DNA of 7,339 nucleotides, from NCBI GenBank assembly GCA_021805585.1, contig JAJZEY010000316.1, positions 1 to 7,339 on the forward strand, given 5' to 3'. This document shows, one piece after another, positions 1-5,258 of the stretch (position 1 is its first letter; every line of letters starts with the position of its first letter). The notes under the pieces are model-generated. The model had not been told where the DNA came from and ran no database searches. It saw only the letters and a program-made list of their open reading frames with translations. This DNA comes from Planctomycetota bacterium. Its GTDB lineage: Bacteria > Planctomycetota > Phycisphaerae > WQYP01. The position numbers were made by a program, and so were the translations under genes.

Positions 1-644
1 ATTGATCCAGACAATCCGCTCCCTGCCCCAGCGCTAATCGCGGCCTTGCATGGCCCCGCCTTCACACACAATCCAGCGCTCACCGGTGACTGACGGAACA
101 ATTTTCTGAAATAGCTGTCAATCGAGTGGAGCGCGGCAAGTTCGACGGCGCGTTCTATGGCCGCAGGGGAATATCCATTGTACCCAATGGCCGTACCGGA
201 TGGGATACCGAATCCGTACGGGTCTTTCCCCTTGGGATCTGTCGCCACTACCGGCTTTTCTCTTACGTACTCATACAGATTTATTCCACCCGCATACCCA
301 ATCGGATCACGTTGAATCCAGCGACCAAGGGCGGGGTTGTATGCCCGATTACGGACGTAATAATTTTGCGTTTCAGGGTCGAATCGGTAGCCGCAGTAAA
401 TGATTTCATTGGCACCGTAATCTGATTGCACATCGTCATCGGTAAACCAGAGGCTATCCGGGCCCGGTGTGGTGAAGATCAAAATACTTCCATACGCCTC
501 GCAATCGTAGGCTTCTACAATTTGCCCGCTGGAATTGGTTAAGGCCACCGCGCCGAACAGCAAATCCTGTGACAAATAATAATTGCCGGCAGGCGTTCTC
601 TGTGGCCTCTGTGGCTTGGTCGTTTTATAAGCATTCCTGACCAT
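1..644 (-). CDS. RHS repeat-associated core (C-terminal tip), 5'-truncated, runs off left edge
   Basis: Reading the minus strand from ATG at 644-642 gives 214 codons open to the window edge. The protein carries the conserved RHS/YD core: YYLSQDLLFGAVALTNSSG (about residues 22-40), EAYDCEAYG (44-52), YRFDPETQNYYVRNRAYNP (86-104) and LGRWIQRDPIGYAGG (106-120), then NLYEYV and the DPKG junction (136-139). In the family this segment closes the RHS shell, and what follows is a variable, often toxic, C-terminus. Here residues 140-214 (DPYGFGIPSG onward) are that variable part, and I do not recognise them. An in-frame TAA lies directly before the ATG. No signal peptide or upstream YD repeats are present. 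RHS similarity starts right after a tandem 'cacagaggc' stretch that encodes a Pro/Gln/Arg-rich leader (KPQRPQRTPAG). The fragment is therefore probably an orphan tip or pseudogene remnant rather than a full RHS protein. Identity of the core is clear; functionality is doubtful. Confidence 0.82.
   Translation of the reverse strand, partial: MVRNAYKTTKPQRPQRTPAGNYYLSQDLLFGAVALTNSSGQIVEAYDCEAYGSILIFTTPGPDSLWFTDDDVQSDYGANEIIYCGYRFDPETQNYYVRNRAYNPALGRWIQRDPIGYAGGINLYEYVREKPVVATDPKGKDPYGFGIPSGTAIGYNGYSPAAIERAVELAALHSIDSYFRKLFRQSPVSAGLCVKAGPCKAAISAGAGSGLSGS
598..615. repeat. Tandem 9-bp repeat at the RHS junction
   Basis: The 9-mer ctctgtggc occurs twice in perfect tandem (598-606 and 607-615). It lies exactly where RHS similarity begins on the minus strand, and read there it gives a Pro-Gln-Arg leader. 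Similar 'cacagaggc' strings recur in intergenic DNA of many bacterial genomes, as far as I recall, so this looks like non-coding spacer joined to the RHS fragment. Confidence 0.6.
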
Positions 645-668
645 TTAACCGTCCAGTCAGACACGATA

Positions 669-690
669 TTACCAAGCTGCGTTACCAAGC
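669..690. repeat. Short direct repeat ttaccaagc
   Basis: Two perfect copies of ttaccaagc start 13 bp apart (669-677, 682-690). This is part of the repeat-rich spacer. The function is unknown, and it may be a fragment of a dispersed genomic repeat. Confidence 0.5.
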
Positions 691-868
691 CAGGGACCGG
701 GCATACCCATTTGCTACACGCCTTTTATACCCCTCCACCAATCCCATTACAAGAAAACAGAACAAGTGCTCTATCGCGTCTTTTTAAATCTCAAATCTGA
801 AATTTCAAATCCACACGCTCCCGCTAAATGCAAAATGCCAACTGCGAACCGGTACTTGCGGTCTGCTT

Positions 869-902
869 CATGCTACGCCCATGGGCAGGATGCCCATGCT
901 AC
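869..902. repeat. Hairpin (catgggca-gga-tgcccatg) bounded by direct repeats
   Basis: A perfect 8-bp inverted repeat, catgggca (880-887) and tgcccatg (891-898), with a 3-nt loop. It is bordered by two copies of catgctac (869-876 and 895-902). The motif 'catgggca..tgcccatg' resembles a short dispersed intergenic element that I associate with planctomycete-like genomes. That link is from memory and was not tested. No T tract follows on either strand, so it is not a simple terminator. Confidence 0.6.
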
Positions 903-1063
903 AAAGCGCCCCGATGCCCGCGCGCCGGCCTGCTTGTTTCTTTGTCGGCTTCTTTCCGGTTCACCAGCATAGGGCGTTATCAGGCGCGAGTTCGGTCGTA
1001 TGAAGGCGGCTCCGGGCCAGCCTGGTTGCGCCGCACCCGTCGGATACGCAATTCAAAAGGACT

Positions 1064-2056
1064 TCAGGGTCGGGAAGCCGCTGCGCCCGCCGGCGTAAGC
1101 ACGGTGAACACCGGGAAATGATCGCTGGGATAATTGCCACGCCGACCATGAAAGCGGACGATTTTCGACGGTGTCCAATTCCAGCCCGGTCCGACGAAAA
1201 TCAGGTCGCTGGGCCAGGGTAATCCGGGCCGCCCCACATAATATTGCACGGTGCCCCAGGCGAGACCTTTCGGTCGGAGTTTGTAGTCAAATGTGTCTGA
1301 CCATCGGGCATCACCGGCAACGTGCGAAACCGGGCCGATTAATCTGGAATAAACAGGAATATCCGTGCGCGTGTGGTTCATGTCTCCAAGCACGATGAAC
1401 AATGCGCCGGGAAATTTACGCAGCCAGTGCTGGACAATGACATGAAGCAGGCCGGCATCCACGGCGGCGTTGGGGTTACCATGGCGCAAATGCGTATCCA
1501 GAAGAATAATGTCCGGCAGCGTTCGGGCGCGGTCCTGAAGCACAACCAGGGAATAGTATGCATTTTCCGTTGGGTTATTCCGCAAGTCACCGGGGCGCAC
1601 CAGGCCGTGGGCCGCGGCGATACGCGAAAACCGCGTGGAATAGAAAATCTGGTTCCATGTTGCAATCGCGCCGGAAATGGCTGAAAAAATTCCCCCCGCC
1701 AGGCCGCGCGGCACCGGATAGTGCCGGTAATTCCGCAAATGATCGGCCAGCCAGGCGGCCTGCACCGGCGTACAGGCCTGGAACCCAATAAGATCAGGTT
1801 TGTATATATCAAGAATTTTCGGCAAAAGTCGCCGCTGTATGTGCCAGCGGTCCGCTCCGGCGGTTGGCTCAATCATGTTCACATTGAAGGTCATCACGCG
1901 AACATTTAATCCCCGGCGGACCGGCTTTGAGGGCTCGCCCGGCATTGCGATGCGCGGCTTTTCCAGGTACCAGCTGAGCGCTCCGGCAACCGCCACCAGA
2001 GCAATCAGCACCAGCGCCGACCGGCGCGTGAAACCGGTTGCCGAGGTCTGTTTCAA
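1064..2056 (-). CDS. Membrane-anchored endonuclease/exonuclease/phosphatase (DNase I-like fold) protein
   Basis: A 330-residue protein of the EEP superfamily, whose members hydrolyse phosphodiester bonds in nucleic acids, phospholipids or inositol phosphates. Residues about 14-31 (ALVLIALVAVAGALSWYL) after a basic N-terminus form a signal anchor, so the domain should lie outside the cytoplasm. Family motifs in order: VMTFNVN (54-60), DLIGFQA (88-94), DTHLRHG (187-193), VLGDMN (222-227), WPSDLIFVG (281-289) and SDHFPVF (311-317). These supply the Asn, the DxN pair, the late Asp and the SDH dyad. The metal-binding Glu that normally follows Gln in 'QE' is Ala94 (codon at 1777-1775), so activity may be lost or altered. 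The start is TTG: a GGGAGA site lies about 7 nt upstream, and the TTG overlaps the TGA of the dehydrogenase gene (TTGA), indicating translational coupling. It is the last gene of the GbsR-SDR-EEP operon. Substrate cannot be assigned. Confidence 0.86.
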   Translation of the reverse strand: MKQTSATGFTRRSALVLIALVAVAGALSWYLEKPRIAMPGEPSKPVRRGLNVRVMTFNVNMIEPTAGADRWHIQRRLLPKILDIYKPDLIGFQACTPVQAAWLADHLRNYRHYPVPRGLAGGIFSAISGAIATWNQIFYSTRFSRIAAAHGLVRPGDLRNNPTENAYYSLVVLQDRARTLPDIILLDTHLRHGNPNAAVDAGLLHVIVQHWLRKFPGALFIVLGDMNHTRTDIPVYSRLIGPVSHVAGDARWSDTFDYKLRPKGLAWGTVQYYVGRPGLPWPSDLIFVGPGWNWTPSKIVRFHGRRGNYPSDHFPVFTVLTPAGAAASRP

Positions 2057-2859
2057 GCCGTTTCTCCCGCCGACCGCCGCTTTTCCATGGCCGCATTTTT
2101 TCCCGTCATTTTAGCCAGCGCCCGGTCGGTCACGGAAGGTAAAATTGTCGCAAATGCCAGGCTTATCCGGGTCAGGCGGCTCGGCCAGAGTTCGGGGCGT
2201 GGATGTTCGGCGAGCCGTACGATTTTTTCGCCAACCAGTTCCGCGGTTTGCACCGTGCCAAAGCCGCGCATTTTTCTTCCACTGCGAAGGCTGGCCTGAT
2301 CAAAAAATTCGGTATCGGTGGTGGTCGGATGCACGGAACTGACCTTTATGCCGAAGGGCAAAAGCTCCACTCTTTGCGCCTCCACCAATGACAGTTGCGC
2401 GGCCTTGGTCATGGCGTATGGCCCCATCTGCGGCAATGCCCTGCGGGCAATGGCGGACGAAACCGCAATAATGTGGCCCGATTTTTGCGGAAGCATAATT
2501 TCCGCTGCGCGCTTCATCACATACCAGGTTCCCAGCACATTCACACGCCAGATTTCCTGCATCTGTTCTTCCGTGGTTTCATGCAGCCGCCCCAACAGAC
2601 CAAAGCCCGCGTTGGCCACGGCCACATCCACGCGACCATGCTTGCCCATTGCCGCGGCAAAAAGAGTCTCGACATCCTTTTGAATTGAAACATCACATAA
2701 TACGGCAGTGGCCTCTGTGCCCAGTGCGGTTGCTTCACTTACGACCGCCTGAAGCTTTTGGGCGCGCCGGGCCGCCAGAAACAGGCGGGCACCGCGCCGC
2801 GCAAAGCTTAGCGCGGCCGCTCGACCAATACCGGACGATGCGCCGGTAATCAGCACCAC
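2053..2859 (-). CDS. Short-chain dehydrogenase/reductase (SDR), classical type
   Basis: A 268-residue Rossmann-fold oxidoreductase with the full classical SDR signature, numbered from the GTG at 2859: TGASSGIG dinucleotide loop (5-12), CDV (55-57), NAG (83-85), N107, catalytic Ser134/135 and YAMTK (Tyr148, Lys152). The Arg pair after beta-2 (AARR, 29-32) favours NADP(H) over NAD(H). No transmembrane segment, so it is cytoplasmic; the substrate is unknown. The start is uncertain. GTG at 2859 leaves an unusually short N-terminus (MVLITG) and lacks a good ribosome site. Upstream in frame the sequence continues IGQLNGK, as SDR proteins normally begin, and an AAAAAGG site sits 7 nt before an ATT at 2880-2878. 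It follows the GbsR-type gene by about 40-60 nt and overlaps the EEP gene by the TTGA stop/start, so the three are most likely one transcript. Confidence 0.93.
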   Translation of the reverse strand: MVLITGASSGIGRAAALSFARRGARLFLAARRAQKLQAVVSEATALGTEATAVLCDVSIQKDVETLFAAAMGKHGRVDVAVANAGFGLLGRLHETTEEQMQEIWRVNVLGTWYVMKRAAEIMLPQKSGHIIAVSSAIARRALPQMGPYAMTKAAQLSLVEAQRVELLPFGIKVSSVHPTTTDTEFFDQASLRSGRKMRGFGTVQTAELVGEKIVRLAEHPRPELWPSRLTRISLAFATILPSVTDRALAKMTGKNAAMEKRRSAGETA

Positions 2860-2887
2860 TTTGCCGTTAAGTTGGCCAATTTTCGTA

Positions 2888-2894
2888 CCTTTTT
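2888..2894 (-). promoter_or_regulatory. Ribosome-binding site that may define an ATT start for the SDR gene
   Basis: On the minus strand AAAAAGG lies 7 nt before ATT at 2880-2878, in frame with the SDR. No ATG, GTG or TTG occurs in frame between the end of the regulator gene and the GTG at 2859. Translation from the ATT would give the usual SDR N-terminus (GQLNGKVVLITG). Non-canonical ATT starts are rare but real, so this is an open call. Confidence 0.35.
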
Positions 2895-2917
2895 CAAAAC
2901 TTGAACGTGAAAAATAA

Positions 2918-3463
2918 TCACAGCATTTTTTCCATGCTTTTGGCCATGGCCGCCAGATCCGCAGGCGGATGTTCCAATATTCGCCCGAAGAGATTGTGAA
3001 ATACGCTGAAAAATTCGGTCAATTCGTTCATGCGGTCGGTATAAGCCTTGTGTTGGGCCTGTTCGTCCGGCTTTTCCGCGGCTTTCCCGGGCGCTTCGGC
3101 GCAGTCCACGAGTCGGTTGAGCAGCGGGTCGAGTTCGCGCCGCTTGCGCTCACGGAAAATATTGTGGAACATGACCCAGACATCACCTTCCGTGGTGAAA
3201 AAATCGCGGCGGTCACCAGGCACGCTGGTCCGCCGCACGATGGCCCAGTTTCCCAGTTCACGCAGATTCATGCTGGCATTGCCGCGCGATATTTGCAATT
3301 CTTCCATGATCTGCTCGGCGGTCAGCGGTTCGGGCGAAATCATCAACAAGGCATGAATTTGCGCCATCGTCCGATTGATTCCCCAATGCGGGGCCATCTG
3401 TCCCCACAGGTCCACAAACTGCCGACGGGCCGTGGCAAGCGAAGAATTTCGGGAATGGGTCAT
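2918..3463 (-). CDS. GbsR/MarR-type winged-helix transcriptional regulator
   Basis: A 181-residue DNA-binding protein. A helical N-terminus (RRQFVDLWGQMAPHWGINR, 13-31) precedes a winged helix-turn-helix: helix MAQIHALLMIS (33-43), LTAEQIMEELQIS (47-59), recognition helix RGNASMNLRELGNW (60-73) and wing VRRTSVPGDRRDFFTTE (76-92). The rest (95-181) is charged and helical, fitting the dimerisation part. Length and the 'WGINRTMAQIHALL' pattern match the GbsR-like branch of the MarR superfamily better than classical MarR proteins. The ligand is unknown. The start is ATG at 3463, preceded at some distance by a weak GGAA. It is the first firm gene of a minus-strand operon with the SDR and EEP genes and probably controls that operon, perhaps autoregulating it. 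No operator was identified with certainty. Confidence 0.86.
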   Translation of the reverse strand: MTHSRNSSLATARRQFVDLWGQMAPHWGINRTMAQIHALLMISPEPLTAEQIMEELQISRGNASMNLRELGNWAIVRRTSVPGDRRDFFTTEGDVWVMFHNIFRERKRRELDPLLNRLVDCAEAPGKAAEKPDEQAQHKAYTDRMNELTEFFSVFHNLFGRILEHPPADLAAMAKSMEKML

Positions 3464-3469
3464 GATGGC

Positions 3470-3625
3470 TTATTCCAATCGATTCGCGGACCGGCGGCTT
3501 GAGCGCTGCTTGCGCCCGCGGGGCACGCACTTTCCTGTCTGGTCAAGAATAGCGGTGGATGGGCGCAATTTCCACCCCGCCGCACCAGCGGCTATGGCCA
3601 CCGTGAAACTACGGCTGCTTTTCAT
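3470..3625 (-). CDS. Possible small basic protein ahead of the GbsR-type gene
   Basis: The minus strand from ATG at 3625-3623 to TAA at 3472-3470 is open for 51 codons. It ends 6 nt before the regulator's ATG. The product starts MKSSRSFTVAIAAGAAGW, with a short Ala/Gly stretch, and ends in a very Arg/Ser/Lys-rich tail (RGRKQRSSRRSANR). I recognise no family. No convincing ribosome site precedes the ATG. It may be a short leader ORF of the operon or chance reading of the 5' untranslated region; the close, in-order placement is the only real support. Confidence 0.22.
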   Translation of the reverse strand: MKSSRSFTVAIAAGAAGWKLRPSTAILDQTGKCVPRGRKQRSSRRSANRLE

Positions 3626-3740
3626 TGCATAATTTTGAATCGGAAATGACGCGGGGCGTCCGCACAGAGCAAAAGTCGAATCGGTGAAATGGTGGATATG
3701 CCGGGTGGCAATTCATCCATAGACGATGCCGACGAACCAG

Positions 3741-4466
3741 TTAGAACGGCCATCCGCTGCGGATCACCGCCCCCATCACATCGCTTAGCCGTTTGGTGGC
3801 CAGCGTGGTGTTGCGCCCCAGTCGCACAACCTGCGGAATCAACATCGGGTTCATGGCCAGTCCCATGGTGATACCGAAAGGATTCATGTTTCCCTTCCGG
3901 TCCACAAAATGCACCACCTGTCGCGGGATTGCGTCAATTGCCGAATCGCTGATGGCCCGCACGCTAAGCCATGGAAGCTTGCGATGCTCCGCAAATGATC
4001 GGGTATATTGACTTTCCATTTCCACAGCCAGACAATGGTTCTGGGCAAACAGAAGTTTTTTTTCCGCCACGGTGGAAACCAGGGTTTTGCTGGTATGAAT
4101 CGGTCCTTTGTGAACCCGCGCACCGCCCGACATGGCATTAATAAATTCCACCACCCGATCCACTTCCATGGAGGCGGAATCGATGACCACATCGCCCACG
4201 CCAAGGTCGGGATCCAGGGCACCGGCCACACCGGCGGTAATAACGCCGGCCAGTCGCGTATGTGCGAATTTCGGAAGAATGTTGCGCAGGTTTTTTCCGC
4301 GCACGCCAATTTGCTCCACCACAACTTCATCGTACCCGGTGGCCCGAACGCCGCGCGGCGTATCCAGTGTCCAATGCTTAACGGCCGAGCTGATTGCGTC
4401 ATATTCCGCTTTCACCGCCGTGAAAACCAGTAAAACCTTTACATCTGTGACCGTCTGCGTATTCAT
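3741..4466 (-). CDS. MTA/SAH nucleosidase-like protein (purine/uridine phosphorylase superfamily)
   Basis: Taking ATG at 4466 the protein has 241 residues, the usual size for this superfamily, which cleaves the N-glycosidic bond of nucleosides such as methylthioadenosine or S-adenosylhomocysteine. Strand VKVLLVFTAVKAE (9-21) opens the domain. The acidic residue at its end (Glu21) aligns with the catalytic-site Glu of E. coli MTA/SAH nucleosidase. GVITAGVAGALDPDLGVGDVVI (74-95) is the core glycine/GD motif, VEMES (148-152) is the nucleoside-binding motif, and VRAISD (169-174) supplies the catalytic Asp. Retention of both acids favours a nucleosidase over a phosphorylase. Related enzymes occur in hopanoid clusters (HpnG), but nothing here supports that pathway. 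The frame stays open upstream to TTG at 4610; ATG at 4484 and 4553 are alternative starts, but the extra residues are unlike the family. It is a single-gene unit, divergent from the gene at 4799. Confidence 0.85.
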   Translation of the reverse strand: MNTQTVTDVKVLLVFTAVKAEYDAISSAVKHWTLDTPRGVRATGYDEVVVEQIGVRGKNLRNILPKFAHTRLAGVITAGVAGALDPDLGVGDVVIDSASMEVDRVVEFINAMSGGARVHKGPIHTSKTLVSTVAEKKLLFAQNHCLAVEMESQYTRSFAEHRKLPWLSVRAISDSAIDAIPRQVVHFVDRKGNMNPFGITMGLAMNPMLIPQVVRLGRNTTLATKRLSDVMGAVIRSGWPF

Positions 4467-4631
4467 CGGTAGTACTATCGGCATGGGTCCGTATATGCAC
4501 TTGATGATTTTTTGTTGGTAACGGTAGATTTTTCTAAGACTCAGGCAAGCCATGGCCCCAGCATATACGCGAAGTGAAATTTTCGCACCGCCCCGTATGC
4601 CGCCGCCCAAGCCGGTTGATTATCGGGCTAA

Positions 4632-4649
4632 TTGTGGCGTTCGCCACAA
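4632..4649. promoter_or_regulatory. Perfect 18-bp palindrome (candidate operator)
   Basis: ttgtggcg-tt-cgccacaa: 8-bp arms around a 2-bp centre. It has no T tract, and its 2-base centre is too small for a stable hairpin loop, so a dimeric-protein binding site is more likely than a terminator. It lies between the divergent genes and could act on either. Confidence 0.45.
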
Positions 4650-4715
4650 GCAGTTGAGATATATCCCAAATCCGCAGCCAATTTTCGCTTTCATCGGCGT
4701 TTCATTTTCAATCCC

Positions 4716-4721
4716 TATGAT
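4716..4721 (+). promoter_or_regulatory. Candidate -10 box for the rightward genes
   Basis: TATGAT is one mismatch from TATAAT. No good -35 hexamer is present at 16-18 bp, which would suit an activator-dependent promoter. The predicted start point would fall in or next to the palindrome at 4725-4742. Confidence 0.25.
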
Positions 4722-4724
4722 CAA

Positions 4725-4742
4725 CACCCGTTGAAACGGGTG
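4725..4742. promoter_or_regulatory. Second perfect 18-bp palindrome (candidate operator)
   Basis: cacccgtt-ga-aacgggtg: 8-bp arms around a 2-bp centre, the same geometry as the palindrome at 4632 but a different sequence. It sits just downstream of a candidate -10 box and 56 nt before the start at 4799, a normal place for a repressor site. Confidence 0.45.
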
Positions 4743-4798
4743 CTGTTGAATTCTCCAGCCCGGCGTCGGCAAAAAGATGTTCCGAACGAGGAAAATGT

Positions 4799-5170
4799 AT
4801 GTTTTTCAAAAAAAACGGGTTGCTGGACAACGTGGCGGTCAAAATCGCCGGCCCCCTTTTTGGCCTGCTGGCCTGCGGTTCGCTGGCCACCCTGGCGGCG
4901 GCCCATGCCGTGCGGGCAAATTGCGCCGGTTTTCAAAAGGTCACCCGCCCCCAAGTGGTAATTGCTACCTGCATCACAACAGGCCTGCATTTGCCTGCAA
5001 CCGTTTACTTTTCTCATCAGCTGGTCGGTCTGATGGAAAATTTCGGACACCCGGCGAGCTTGCGCGATGGTGATTCCAGTGACAAAGGTGACAAAAATCA
5101 TGACCACGCCGATGGCAATAAAGGTGACAAAGACCATCACGATGGCGATGATGATGGGGACGACAACTGA
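4799..5170 (+). CDS. Small secreted or membrane protein with His/Asp/Lys-rich repeat tail
   Basis: A 123-residue protein starting at ATG 4799, with GAGG seven nt upstream. After a short basic start (FFKKNG) a hydrophobic stretch (about 13-37) forms a signal peptide or anchor. AHA (35-37) could be a signal peptidase site. A second moderately hydrophobic stretch covers about 52-80. Cys42 and Cys58 are the only cysteines outside the first hydrophobic segment. From residue 90 the protein is almost only Asp, Gly, Lys, His and Asn, with two 12-residue units beginning KGDK (96-107, 108-119) and four His (101, 103, 113, 114). Such tails are typical of cation binding. I do not recognise the family. 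It is followed by a hairpin terminator and then a response regulator/sensor kinase pair whose sensor domain has a similar His/Asp-rich insertion, so a role in binding or reporting a metal to that system is plausible but unproven. Confidence 0.7.
   Translation: MFFKKNGLLDNVAVKIAGPLFGLLACGSLATLAAAHAVRANCAGFQKVTRPQVVIATCITTGLHLPATVYFSHQLVGLMENFGHPASLRDGDSSDKGDKNHDHADGNKGDKDHHDGDDDGDDN
5084..5155 (+). repeat. 36-bp tandem repeat coding for a 12-residue His/Asp/Lys unit
   Basis: Two adjacent 36-bp units (5084-5119 and 5120-5155) match at 27 of 36 bases. Both open with the identical 12-mer aaaggtgacaaa. They encode KGDKNHDHADGN and KGDKDHHDGDDD. The repeat is in frame inside the small protein gene and builds its acidic/His-rich tail. 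Confidence 0.75.
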
Positions 5171-5193
5171 CCGTGAATTGTGAAAGTCCCGCG

Positions 5194-5248
5194 ACTGCGG
5201 CCCGGTTCACAGGCAGTGGTTGCCCGTGCCGGGCCGTGGTCTTTTTTT
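5194..5248 (+). terminator. Strong intrinsic terminator or attenuator hairpin before the response regulator
   Basis: The outer stem pairs 5194-5205 with 5229-5240: 12 bp, including the perfect cggcccgg/ccgggccg and two G-T wobbles. After a 2-nt bulge the inner stem pairs 5208-5215 with 5221-5228, with one A-C mismatch and a 5-nt loop (gtggt). The hairpin is followed by c and seven T (5242-5248). This is a textbook rho-independent form for rightward transcription, 24 nt after the stop of the small protein gene. The T tract runs straight into the ribosome site of the regulator gene. It may end the upstream transcript fully, or work as a partial terminator or attenuator. Confidence 0.8.
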
Positions 5249-5258
5249 GGAACTATTC

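Larger units (their letters stand above)
645..1063. other. Gene-free stretch with short repeat motifs
   Basis: No convincing gene is present between the RHS fragment and the stop of the endonuclease-fold gene. The stretch holds a 13-bp-period direct repeat of ttaccaagc (669-677 and 682-690), an AT-rich segment of repeated aaatc/caaat words (about 785-811), and a GC-rich hairpin flanked by direct repeats of catgctac (869-902). The ORFs that can be drawn here overlap each other in several frames and have no recognisable domain, so I treat them as noise. No clear terminator was seen for the minus-strand operon that ends at 1064. Confidence 0.6.
4467..4798. other. Divergent intergenic region between nucleosidase-like and His/Asp-rich protein genes
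   Basis: About 330 bases between the two opposed starts must hold both promoters. It contains two perfect 18-bp palindromes (4632-4649 and 4725-4742), a candidate -10 box for the rightward genes, and a good ribosome site just before 4799. The part next to the nucleosidase gene (4467-4610) stays open in that frame but looks non-coding: it is AT-rich around 4500-4540 and has no domain match. Confidence 0.6.

Noticed and set aside
1378..1872. Second minus-strand ORF of 164 codons inside the endonuclease-fold gene
   Set aside because: It is an alternative frame of the same DNA, with no domain, while the longer frame carries the EEP motifs.
2969..3502. Plus-strand ORF of 177 codons opposite the GbsR-type gene
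   Set aside because: It is the antisense shadow of a clear winged-helix gene, with no recognisable domain and no good ribosome site.
3540..3546. TTGACC on the minus strand as a -35 box for the GbsR operon
   Set aside because: The DNA 16-18 bp downstream is GC-rich, with nothing like a -10 box.
3648..3660. Short hairpin gacgc-ggg-gcgtc as a terminator of the nucleosidase-like gene
   Set aside because: It has only 5 bp and is followed by ATTTCC on the minus strand, too weak to call an intrinsic terminator.
4008..4433. Plus-strand ORF of 141 codons opposite the nucleosidase-like gene
   Set aside because: The opposite strand carries conserved family motifs throughout. This frame is a low-quality His/Gly/Asn-rich shadow.
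4721..5140. Minus-strand ORF with a strongly hydrophobic start that looks like a membrane segment
   Set aside because: The hydrophobic stretch is simply the antisense of the Asp/His-rich repeat tail, since GAT/GAC codons read backwards as Ile/Val. The plus-strand gene has the better ribosome site and context.
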